From an uncultured Eubacterium sp. (GTDB taxonomy: Bacteria > Bacillota > Clostridia > Lachnospirales > Lachnospiraceae): DNA of 16,809 nucleotides. The first letter of the stretch is position 1; each line of letters begins with the position of its first letter. Both the position numbers and the translations under genes were made by a program. Below, in pieces: positions 1 through 7,748 of this stretch. The notes under the pieces are model-generated. The model was given only the letters and a program-made list of their open reading frames with translations. It ran no database searches and was not told the DNA's origin. The stretch is from positions 1-16,809 of the forward strand of contig CAJTSV010000084.1 of NCBI GenBank assembly GCA_910579075.1. Reading direction: 5' to 3'.

Positions 1-25
1 TCTCAACCTTCTTTCTTGGAATTCC

Positions 26-487
26 CTATACTTGAATTATACAGGAAGCTCCATTCAAAATCTTATGAAACTGCTTTCTATCTGACTGCAAGAAACAATC
101 TGACTCCATCATGGAACTGTATCTGCGGTACTCTCTGCCAATAACCCTGCAGATACCTTCATAAGCTTCGCCATAACTTCCAGCTTTTATATCAGCAAAG
201 CTCAGAAAAATGACCGGATACGTTCCCTGTAGTTCCTGATATCCTTTTTCCTTCCAGATATGAAGATTTTCAAATAATCTGCCTTTTCCAGCATAGCTGA
301 CAGAAAAAAATTTTTCCAGCATGCTCATTGCCAGTGTTTTTCCAAACCTTCGCGGGCGGGTAATTAACGTAACTGTATCTCCATTTTCCCACCATTCTTT
401 TATGAAAACTGTTTTATCAATATAGAAATAGTCTTTTTCGATAATTTTACTGAAATCCTGTTCTCCAATTGCCGCTGTCCTTGCCAT
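26..487 (-). pseudogene. Truncated AAA-ATPase-like protein (N-terminal part only)
   Basis: The 153-residue product matches the N-terminal part of the AAA-ATPase-like family (PF09820) that usually precedes a PD-(D/E)XK nuclease-like domain; full members run to roughly 500-570 residues. Visible hallmarks are the FYIDKT segment (about residues 21-26), EWWENGD (31-37) and the Walker A-like motif RPRRFGKT (44-51). The Walker B and nuclease regions are absent: the frame ends at a TAG (26-28) after an unfamiliar tail. The ATG at 487 is preferred over an upstream in-frame start because a GGGGA ribosome binding site precedes it and family similarity starts there. It lies beyond the polysaccharide operon and is probably unrelated to it. 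The cause of truncation, whether point mutation, rearrangement or insertion, lies at or beyond the left edge. The molecular function of the intact family is poorly known. Confidence 0.7.
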
Positions 488-715
488 GATAATTCCCCGC
501 TTTCTGAAATACTGCCTACATTTTATCCTGGCTGCTGGTAAAATGCAACTCCTTTCCGCTGTCACCTGTTATAAAATATCCTGGCAAGGCCGTAGGAATT
601 ACTGAAAAAATAAATACAGAAATTCCGATAAATCTCCAGAACTATTCCCCTGTCCAGTGATTCTGCAAACCGGTTCCGTTTATGATCTGACAGAAAAGTA
701 CTTGGACCCACATCC

Positions 716-2221
716 TTACGATTTTGTTTCTATCCCCTTCTGGATTTTTCGGATAATCCGCTCAGGATAACCCGCCAGATTCTGCAAAAAATTCCGAGGA
801 TAGCTGAATTCTGTTTCTGCGTATTTTTCAATTTTTCCTTCCCAGCGGGGCGGTACTGTTATCTTCTTATGAATGCTGCGCAGTCTGGAATATGACACAT
901 GCCTGTCATTTACAAAAATCTGCAGCTGGCTGCGCGGAACAGAAAGAGGCCATTTTATGGTACAGATTTTGTCTGGCTCAAGACAGCGTATTTTGCGGCT
1001 GTCCAGTCCAGCTATTTCAGCACACACAATATCTGCTGCCGCAGATGATTCCGACACAGCTACAATGCCTGTATTATCCGGCAGCGGCTTCATTGGCCCC
1101 TCGCCCTGGCCTGATACAATGCCATCTACCACTGCAAACACTTTTCGCTGCACCCGGTCATGCATTTTGCCATCAGAACCTCCATAATACAGGATATGGT
1201 TCAAATCAACAATTGTCCGTGAAATTGTATCGTTTCCATGCCAGGAACCCGTAATATCATAATCCAGGCACAGATGACGGCGCAGAGACATCATAGCCTG
1301 TGGCAGCCTGATTTTTCTGTAATACATCTTTTCATCAAAGGCCAGATACTGGTTTGCCTTGTCCGTCAGATGTTCCGCAATCATTTTCAGAATCGAAAAA
1401 TCCCCATAGCAGTCTCCTGCCCTCCCCCATGGAAAAAATGGTGAACCTTTCGTATGATGCGGAAGACATTCCTTATTGCCAACTATTCCAACCATATTTT
1501 TCATTGCACAGGTCATTCCTGCTTTCATATGTGTTTTCAGTTTTGGAATGCTGATGACATAGTCCGCTTCCATAACTTCCCGTGCAATTCTATAACGATG
1601 CATACCCTTCGCATGAAACCTGCGCATCTCTGCGGGAGGGTAATCTGTCACCCGGAACCTGTCTGCATATTTATCATATGACGCATGCAAACTGTCCTGT
1701 CCCAGGTCAAAATCAATATACCTGTCTTCCCCGCGGCAGTCATGCAGAATTTTCGGCTCTTTTGTACCAAAAATATATTTCGTTCTTCTGCCATCAATAA
1801 ATTCAACTGTATTCGCCAGATTGAATTGCGCAAGCTCATCCAGCATGTCTTTCGTAACTATTTTTTCAATACTGCATGACTGCAAAGGACATTCCAAAAT
1901 ACTTATCTGCAAATTATCCGTGTCAGATAACAGCTTCACAACAGCCCTTACCACACTCCAGTCTGTAATAAAACAGTCATTTGGGTGCTCCATCTTTTCT
2001 CCATCAAATCGCACCCTGAAATTCATTTCATGCACAAAATTTGGCTTGATAACCACTTTTGAACCCGGCAGGAATATTGTTCTGATATCCCTGTGCCCGT
2101 ATGTTTTTTCGATACAGCCAAGAAATGCAGCATTTACCATTTCTTCTATTTTTTTCCTGTCACTATAGTCCTGGATATGCCTGTCCTGATACACCGTAAC
2201 CGTCTTCCTGAGTTCATTCAT
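716..2221 (-). CDS. DUF362 domain protein, last gene of the polysaccharide operon
   Basis: The 501-residue protein carries DUF362 (PF04015) hallmarks: VVIKPNFV (about residues 56-63), where a central strand meets a conserved Lys-Pro-Asn, and IPKLKTHMKAGMTCAMKNMVGI-type sequence at 225-246, followed by GNKECLPHH (248-256). There is no signal peptide or membrane segment, and the CxxCxxC ferredoxin motif of some relatives is absent, so it is probably cytoplasmic. The biochemical role of the family is not established. Relatives occur in capsule and exopolysaccharide clusters next to glycosyltransferases and TupA-like proteins, so a role in modifying the glycan or a precursor is inferred only from context. 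Its ATG overlaps the upstream TAA by one base (TAATG), and an AAGGA ribosome binding site lies upstream, suggesting translational coupling. No clear terminator follows it. Confidence 0.8.
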   Translation of the reverse strand: MNELRKTVTVYQDRHIQDYSDRKKIEEMVNAAFLGCIEKTYGHRDIRTIFLPGSKVVIKPNFVHEMNFRVRFDGEKMEHPNDCFITDWSVVRAVVKLLSDTDNLQISILECPLQSCSIEKIVTKDMLDELAQFNLANTVEFIDGRRTKYIFGTKEPKILHDCRGEDRYIDFDLGQDSLHASYDKYADRFRVTDYPPAEMRRFHAKGMHRYRIAREVMEADYVISIPKLKTHMKAGMTCAMKNMVGIVGNKECLPHHTKGSPFFPWGRAGDCYGDFSILKMIAEHLTDKANQYLAFDEKMYYRKIRLPQAMMSLRRHLCLDYDITGSWHGNDTISRTIVDLNHILYYGGSDGKMHDRVQRKVFAVVDGIVSGQGEGPMKPLPDNTGIVAVSESSAAADIVCAEIAGLDSRKIRCLEPDKICTIKWPLSVPRSQLQIFVNDRHVSYSRLRSIHKKITVPPRWEGKIEKYAETEFSYPRNFLQNLAGYPERIIRKIQKGIETKS

Positions 2222-3099
2222 TATCTTTTCCTTATTTCAGGCGGCTCCATCAGCCTGCCCATTACATCATTAAATGATTCCGGTTCTATCCGTTCACCAC
2301 CGGAACCGTGATACAGTGTCATTTCACCAAAATATATCTTCCTGCCATCAATATTGTACAAATCCACCCTCACGTCATGCAGTCCTTCTGAAAGTTTTTC
2401 CGCTATCTGTATCATATCCTGCAAGTTCTGCGGACACTCTATATCCACACTGCTGCGAGGGTATTCGACAGACACATCCAGCAATTCCCATTTCCTTGTA
2501 TATATGCTGCGAGTATGGTTTGTATGCCTGTCAATATCCACCTGGATAAATTCTGCCCGGCCATGAAAGCAGAAAAATTTATAATCCCGCAGTTCACAGC
2601 CAGATTCTTCGATGTATGCTTCTGCAATCACGCACCGTTTGATATGTTTATAAGCCCATTCCCTGCCAGGCCAGTAATAGTTTCTCCGAAGCGCCTTATG
2701 AATCTGCTTTTGGCATGCTCCAAAATCAAACTCCTGTTTATTTTTGCATATAAATACCGAACCTGAGTCATGATTGCATTTTAAAACAAACTGGCCTGGA
2801 AGCCCATCCGGCTTTATCTGCTTCTCATTCTCCCATACGCCAAGCAGCGGAATCATATATTCTTCCCCAATTTTCTCCTTTACATATTCCCTGACCCGGT
2901 ATTTATCAGCCAGCATGGTATAGAGTGGATTTTTGTCATACAGCTTTTTATATTGCAGCTTTTCATTAAAAGTCTGCGGATTGTTAAAATCCAGTTTCTT
3001 TCCTGTTCTTTTCTTATAATAATAGGAAAGAAACAGTTTATCCGGCAGAAATTTTAACACTTCGTACTGTATGTTGTTTTTTATCTTTGAGAGTAACAT
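2221..3099 (-). CDS. TupA-like ATP-grasp protein
   Basis: The 292-residue protein fits the TupA-like ATP-grasp family (PF14305), named after the teichuronopeptide synthesis protein TupA. Visible family features are NPQTFNEKLQY (40-50), LADKYRVREYV (63-73), FVLKCNHDSGS (104-114), the AEAYIE strand (159-164), DYKFFCFHG (172-180) and the late VDLY (245-248) and GEMTLYHGSG (258-267) segments, the last resembling the metal/ATP-binding strand of ATP-grasp enzymes. ATP-grasp enzymes form amide or peptide-like bonds by activating carboxylates, so the protein may attach an amino acid or amino compound to a sugar acid; this is inferred, and many such genes are annotated as glycosyltransferases because of their loci. 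Length is typical for the family and no membrane segment is seen. An AGGG ribosome binding site precedes the ATG. Confidence 0.8.
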   Translation of the reverse strand: MLLSKIKNNIQYEVLKFLPDKLFLSYYYKKRTGKKLDFNNPQTFNEKLQYKKLYDKNPLYTMLADKYRVREYVKEKIGEEYMIPLLGVWENEKQIKPDGLPGQFVLKCNHDSGSVFICKNKQEFDFGACQKQIHKALRRNYYWPGREWAYKHIKRCVIAEAYIEESGCELRDYKFFCFHGRAEFIQVDIDRHTNHTRSIYTRKWELLDVSVEYPRSSVDIECPQNLQDMIQIAEKLSEGLHDVRVDLYNIDGRKIYFGEMTLYHGSGGERIEPESFNDVMGRLMEPPEIRKR

Positions 3100-3194
3100 T
3101 TTTTACAGCCCTTTTTATAAAATTTTTCAACACATTCATTCTTCCCGCTAAACCTGCAGCACATCAAATTCTTTTTTACAGCTATAACTATCAG

Positions 3195-3568
3195 TCAGTA
3201 CAAATACAAAGCTATTCCACATTTCTTATCCAGCAAATGAAATCCTGACTTTCTGTCTGGTTCAAATGCATAGACTTTTACACCTTTTTTAGATGCAACA
3301 GCCGAAAAAATACCGATATTTGCCCCACAGTCAATAACGGTATCATCCCTGTTTATGCTTACATGGGCATTCCATTCATAAGGTCCTTCTGCCATCAGGC
3401 ACTCTATCTCAGAAAAATGATACTGCTTTCCTCTCCGTTCCAGCAAATACGGAAGCATAACATCTGGAAATTCATACCAGAATGTTCCAACCGCATTTCC
3501 TTTCAGTGTTGGAATTTCAATGTTATCAAAAGCTGTTTTTCTGCTGTCTCTTGCATCCTCTTATTCAT
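3195..3568 (-). pseudogene. FkbM-family methyltransferase remnant (frameshifted and truncated)
   Basis: An intact reading frame from 3458 to 3195 encodes an FkbM-like SAM-binding N-terminal region: VIDCGANIGIFSAVA is the SAM motif I and VYAFEPDR is motif II. Similarity continues upstream in that frame (IEIPTLKGNAVGTFWYEFPD) but meets a stop with no start codon. In the next frame an ATG at 3568, with GGAG nine bases upstream, encodes MNKRMQETAEK. Adding one A to the A5 tract at 3536-3540 joins the two frames into one plausible N-terminus. At the other end the protein loses family resemblance after motif II and stops at 3195, lacking the second half of the usual roughly 230-280 residues. FkbM enzymes O-methylate sugars. 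Two independent lesions make this a probable pseudogene in the operon. Confidence 0.75.
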
Positions 3569-3705
3569 TTATAAATCTCCAATTTTCATTCAAACTTGCC
3601 TTTCACTTGTCTTAATCAGATTTTTCTTCCGCTTTCCTGCTGCCACTCATTTTTACAGCAGGCACATATTTTCCAGCCTCCTTACCTTTATCACTTATCC
3701 TGTAT

Positions 3706-5238
3706 CTATTTTTCCCTGTCTCTGCGGCTCCACACAATATCCCAGACTATCCTGGCATAACAGACTGCATCTTTTCCTTCCGTGGTCCTGAAAAACAGCA
3801 GATAATTCAGTCCGTTAGGAACAATCAGGCATATTCCAATCCGCTGCACAATGCCAGAAATCCCATCCATGCAGTACCCAGAAAGCATCATGGCAGACAT
3901 GCATTCTAATACTGCTGCAGTAAGCCTTACAGCCTGTCTCGCTGCGTAATGGATTACGTGCTCTTGAATCAGCTGTGTATACACAACTTTCACACGCCCT
4001 ATCCAAAATCCCAGATGCCCAAATATCGTCCCCATCATTACTCCTGCAACACCAAAATATTCCGACAGAATTACTGAGAATACCAGATTCCCTGCTGTAC
4101 CTGCCAGAATATATGGCTTATCCACTTCATACCTTCCAAGGGAATTACGGTACATGCATAGAAACATATGATTATATCCAATATACTGATTGGCCGCAAA
4201 AGTATATACAAACAGGCTGTCTAAAAGAAATTCATCTCCCAGCCAGACACGGATAACAGGCTGAAACAAAACCATATACGACACGGCTGCAAAACTGGCA
4301 AATACAAACGCCATCATGTCAAACATGCGAAACTGTTTTGTCACGCCTGCCCTGTCCTGCGAATAGATATAATTGCCAATCGATGCCTGAAACGCGCTGG
4401 CCAGTTTCGAAGTGAAATTGGCCACATAAGCAGAAATCAGTGTATAACTTGCCATCCGCCCAGCCTGTGAAATACCAAGAAATGCAGAAATAATAATATT
4501 ATCTGTCCCGCCATATATTACCAGGCATATTTTCTGTACAATATTATTTTTCAGGTCATGCAGGATGCCAAGCTCTTTTATCTGATTAAGCGTGACCCTG
4601 CGCTTTGGAATTACGCCATAGTCTTTTTTAGATTTTATATAAATCCATCCATTCACACTGATATTATAAAAAAGCCCGGCCAGCAGATACATCACATAGC
4701 TTTTCGTAAAAAGAATCACAAAAATTTTCACAAGAGCAGCTATCATATTACAGGCTGTCTCAATCCTGATACACTGATATTCTTTCTGGTCTGCCGAATA
4801 TAGCACCCTTGTATAAGCTAAAAAATAAGTACACAGTGTACATGCAAGCTGAATGGAATAAAATATATAAATATTATGCCAGTCCAGGCCATCCCCTCGA
4901 ATGACTGCCGGAAGAAAAGGTATCATAAAAGCACCTGCTGCAAATACCAGCAGTCCTGCTGCACGGTATATATACTGGTTGACTGCAAGCAGTTCCTGAA
5001 TCTTCTCTTTATTTCCGGACGCAAACGCAGGATAAAGCCTGTATGTAATTAAAATCGGAATTCCCAAATCCATGAGCGATAAAAGTGCAAAGATATTTCC
5101 AAACAGCCCTTCATAACCCAGATAATCCACAGAAAGATACTGTACAAACAGCCGCCTTACAAAAACCGCCAGTACAGCTATGGAAAGACTGGAGCATACT
5201 GCATAAAATCCATTTTTTAAAGTACTTTTAACTCTCAT
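3706..5238 (-). CDS. Wzx-type polysaccharide flippase
   Basis: The 510-residue, strongly hydrophobic protein has about twelve to fourteen predicted membrane segments and the N-terminal pattern of Firmicute O-antigen/capsule flippases (MOP superfamily, Polysacc_synt type): LSVDYLGYEGLFGNIFALLS (35-54) followed by MDLGIP and a YRLYP segment. It would move the undecaprenyl-diphosphate-linked repeat unit across the membrane, upstream of EpsG polymerisation. The start at 5238 has a good GGGGAG site six to seven bases upstream; that site and the first 11 bases overlap the 3' end of the fucosyltransferase remnant, so its translation may be coupled to the remnant. Length and topology look intact. It is the only flippase in the window, which argues that the cluster encodes a Wzx-dependent glycan. 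Confidence 0.88.
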   Translation of the reverse strand: MRVKSTLKNGFYAVCSSLSIAVLAVFVRRLFVQYLSVDYLGYEGLFGNIFALLSLMDLGIPILITYRLYPAFASGNKEKIQELLAVNQYIYRAAGLLVFAAGAFMIPFLPAVIRGDGLDWHNIYIFYSIQLACTLCTYFLAYTRVLYSADQKEYQCIRIETACNMIAALVKIFVILFTKSYVMYLLAGLFYNISVNGWIYIKSKKDYGVIPKRRVTLNQIKELGILHDLKNNIVQKICLVIYGGTDNIIISAFLGISQAGRMASYTLISAYVANFTSKLASAFQASIGNYIYSQDRAGVTKQFRMFDMMAFVFASFAAVSYMVLFQPVIRVWLGDEFLLDSLFVYTFAANQYIGYNHMFLCMYRNSLGRYEVDKPYILAGTAGNLVFSVILSEYFGVAGVMMGTIFGHLGFWIGRVKVVYTQLIQEHVIHYAARQAVRLTAAVLECMSAMMLSGYCMDGISGIVQRIGICLIVPNGLNYLLFFRTTEGKDAVCYARIVWDIVWSRRDREK

Positions 5239-5485
5239 TCCAGCTCCCCGGCTTTATCCAATCCTTACAGATAATATCAGCTGCTCCATGTTTCAGGAAG
5301 CAGCCTTCCATATATGATTCCTTTACATGCTTTCCAGAAAGGAATATTTTTCGTCTTATCCCGCTGGCTAAATCCATCCTGATATCAGACTGCCTTGCAA
5401 TATCTGCCGCTTTAGCCTGCATTACATGAAGTGCATGCTGAAACAGCTGGTTTTCAGGCCCGCCATAAATTTTTATAATTACCAT
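5228..5485 (-). pseudogene. GT11 (alpha-1,2-fucosyltransferase-like) remnant
   Basis: An 85-residue frame starts MVIIKIYGGPENQLFQHAL, closely resembling the GT11 N-terminus (usually a variant of IIVKIMGGLGNQMFQYA) that forms part of the donor-binding fold. Here the Leu-Gly of the GGLGNQ motif is Pro-Glu. Around residue 57 a YMEGCF segment resembles the YLEGYWQ-type motif that normally lies near residue 90-100 in GT11, suggesting an internal deletion. Full-length enzymes have about 290 residues, so the C-terminal catalytic region with the HxRxGD-type motif is missing. It probably has no glycosyltransferase activity. It keeps an open frame up to the start of the flippase gene, whose ribosome binding site lies in its 3' end, so it may persist for translational coupling. 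The GT11 assignment rests on the N-terminal motif only. Confidence 0.6.
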
Positions 5486-5534
5486 AAGCTTTGATTTCCC
5501 TACACAGACACTCTGTATGAATGCCGGCTTTCCG

Positions 5535-6567
5535 TCATATTTTTAATACAAAATATATAAATGCATAAATCAAATTATCCGGCCTGGCAATGGAAAGTGC
5601 ATACCTGTTCCAAAAATAACCTGCGCCTGCTTCCTCTTTGTTTCTGACAGCCCTGATTCCCCTGGCCCACCAATTCATCAGCAGCTCTTTTTTCAATATG
5701 CCGGGATGAACGCCATGAACTCCTGACTGGATTTTTAAAATCAGCTTTATATCATCTCTGAACGCTCCTGCCAGAACTTGTTCTGCCAGAGCATGATACC
5801 GTTTCTTTTCCCTTTCGGACAATGAATCATTCAGATGTCTCTCCAGATTCTGGATTCTGACAGCCCTCGCACACTGTATCTGCTCCTCGTGAAAAGCACT
5901 GCTTATCTGCCTTTCATGCATCCGGTATTTCAGCATCACTTTCGGCAGAATATGCATCTTCCCCCCCCCGATAGATAATCTCAGACCATAATGCATAGTC
6001 CTGTGCCCTATGGAATGCTTCATTATATCTGATATGATTTTTCTTCAAAAACTCAGTGCGAATCATGGCAGATGGATGGGCAGCTCCCGCATTATACAGC
6101 ATCATCCGTACAGCCCGGACACGCATGCTGGCAGAATACCGCAGAATTTTTATGCGTTCTCCATTTTCTGCATTGCATAACAGCGTACCGCAGACAGCCA
6201 CATCTTTGTGGCGCTCCATAAACCGGACCTGCTGTTCGATTCTGTCAGGAACAGAAATATCGTCTGAATCCATTCTGGCTATATAAGTTCCATGTACATA
6301 TTTCAAGCCCGTATTCAGCGATTTTGTCAATCCCATATTCTGGGAATTTTTAATGAGAAAAATACGCCTGTCCTTCTTCGCATAATCCTCCAGCATTCCT
6401 GCACAGTCTTGCCCGCAAAAATCATCAACAATAATAATTTCCAGATTATGATAAGTCTGATTTAGAATACTCTCTACTGCCTGTTTCAGATACAAAAGCT
6501 TTTCATCATACACAGACATTAAAACCGTCACCAGTGGCCTGCTGTTTATAATTGCTTTCCCTGTCAT
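5535..6567 (-). CDS. GT2 glycosyltransferase split by a G9 tract, possibly phase-variable
   Basis: Two overlapping frames form one GT2 enzyme. The first (6567 to 5914, 217 aa) has VTVLMSVYD (13-21), the DD motif (48-49), the metal-binding DSDD (100-103) and AQDYALW (188-194), which fits the catalytic-base region. After the G9 tract (plus-strand C9, 5961-5969) it runs out of frame and stops. The correct C-terminus, with the GT2-like KYRMHERQIS stretch, continues in another frame to 5535. Eight Gs give an in-frame YRGGKMHI join and a 343-residue protein of normal length. As assembled, the gene is OFF: the product would keep the catalytic core but lose about 130 C-terminal residues. The start overlaps the epimerase stop as ATGA. 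Sequencing or assembly error in the homopolymer is the main alternative to phase variation. The donor and acceptor sugars cannot be read from sequence. Confidence 0.85.
5961..5969 (-). repeat. G9 homopolymer tract in a glycosyltransferase gene
   Basis: Nine consecutive C residues on the plus strand read as G9 in the coding strand of the GT2 gene. No other G or C run of this length occurs in the window. The reading frame is restored at G8 (or G5, G11), so one-base slippage would switch the full-length enzyme on and off, as in contingency loci such as those of Campylobacter. Confidence 0.9.
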
Positions 6568-7724
6568 ATTTTCTCTGTCCCATATTCTTTATCACATGAT
6601 TTATTCCACAGTTTTTCTATGATATCTGCTATTCGTTCCGAAGCATGTCCGTCACCATATGGATTGGATGCATGTGCCATTTTCTCATATTCGAAACGTT
6701 TATCCAGCAAGTCTGTAAAAGCATGGTAAATCGCATCTTCCTCTGTTCCTGTCAGCTTTAATGTGCCAGCTTCTATGCCTTCCGGGCGTTCGGTTGTATC
6801 TCGCATCACAAGAACCGGCTTGCCAAGTCCAGGTGCTTCCTCTTGAATTCCCCCGCTGTCCGTAAGAATCAGATAAGATGCTTTCATAAAATTATGAAAA
6901 TCCAAAACCCCAAGCGGTTCCATCAGATGAATTCGCTCATGATTTTCAAACACATGTTCTGCTTCCTTCTGCACTGCCGGATTCAGGTGAACCGGATAAA
7001 TTGCCTTCACATCATCGTGTTCATCCAAAACACGTTTAATTGCCCGGAACATATGCTGCATAGGTATTCCAAGGTTTTCCCTTCTATGTGCTGTTATCAG
7101 TATCAGGCGGCTGCCCTTGCTCCATTCCAGCTGTGGATGTGAATAATTCTCTTTCACTGTAGTTTTCAATGCATCAATTGCAGTATTTCCGGTAATAAAA
7201 ACTGTATCTGCACGCTTTCCTTCCCGCAGCAGATTCCTGGCAGCACGCTCTGTTGGAGCAAAATGCAGTGATGCAATTGCTCCGGCTGCCTGCCGGTTAA
7301 ATTCTTCCGGGTAAGGCGAAAGAATATCATAAGTCCGAAGCCCGGCCTCTACATGACCAACCGGAATTCTGCAGTAAAATGCTGCAAGGGCTGCTGCAAA
7401 TGCAGTCGATGTATCACCATGAACCAAAACCATATCCGGCCTGGCTTCCTCTAAAATTTTGTGCATCCCGTCAAGCACCCTTGCAGTAATATCAAACAGT
7501 GACTGTCTTTCTTTCATAACATCCAGGTCATAATCCGGTCTTACATCAAATGCCTTTAACACCTGCGTCAGCATGAAACGATGCTGGCCTGTCACACAGA
7601 CACGCATGCGTAGTGATTTACGCTTTTGGAATTCTTTTACAAGCGGACACATTTTCACTGCTTCGGGACGTGTCCCAAAAACAAGAAGAATTTTTTTAGG
7701 CTTTACTGATATTTTTCCTGACAC
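6564..7724 (-). CDS. wecB: UDP-N-acetylglucosamine 2-epimerase (non-hydrolysing)
   Basis: The 386-residue protein interconverts UDP-GlcNAc and UDP-ManNAc in the cytoplasm. Diagnostic motifs are intact: FGTRPEAVKM (16-25), VTGQHR (44-49), HGDTSTAFA (102-110) with Asp104, GHVEAGLRT (123-131) with Glu126, PYPEEFNR (137-144), ITGNTAID (177-184), TAHRRENLG (211-219) with catalytic-region His213, DSGGIQEEAPGLGKP (289-303), RDTTERPE (308-315) and NPYGDGHAS (354-362). Length is typical. The start is a GTG at 7724 with AGGAG eight bases upstream. It is the only nucleotide-sugar enzyme in the operon, so ManNAc or a derivative is a likely sugar of the repeat unit. No UDP-ManNAc dehydrogenase (WecC) is present here, which favours ManNAc itself over ManNAcA. 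The Gram-positive equivalent is often named mnaA. Confidence 0.95.
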   Translation of the reverse strand: MSGKISVKPKKILLVFGTRPEAVKMCPLVKEFQKRKSLRMRVCVTGQHRFMLTQVLKAFDVRPDYDLDVMKERQSLFDITARVLDGMHKILEEARPDMVLVHGDTSTAFAAALAAFYCRIPVGHVEAGLRTYDILSPYPEEFNRQAAGAIASLHFAPTERAARNLLREGKRADTVFITGNTAIDALKTTVKENYSHPQLEWSKGSRLILITAHRRENLGIPMQHMFRAIKRVLDEHDDVKAIYPVHLNPAVQKEAEHVFENHERIHLMEPLGVLDFHNFMKASYLILTDSGGIQEEAPGLGKPVLVMRDTTERPEGIEAGTLKLTGTEEDAIYHAFTDLLDKRFEYEKMAHASNPYGDGHASERIADIIEKLWNKSCDKEYGTEKI

Positions 7725-7748
7725 TTCTTTTACTCCTGCTTTATTTTT

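Noticed and set aside
595..626. GGAATT-type 10-bp hairpin with one mismatch downstream of the DUF362 gene, considered as a terminator
   Set aside because: The 12-base loop is large and no T-tract follows on the minus strand, so it does not look like an intrinsic terminator.
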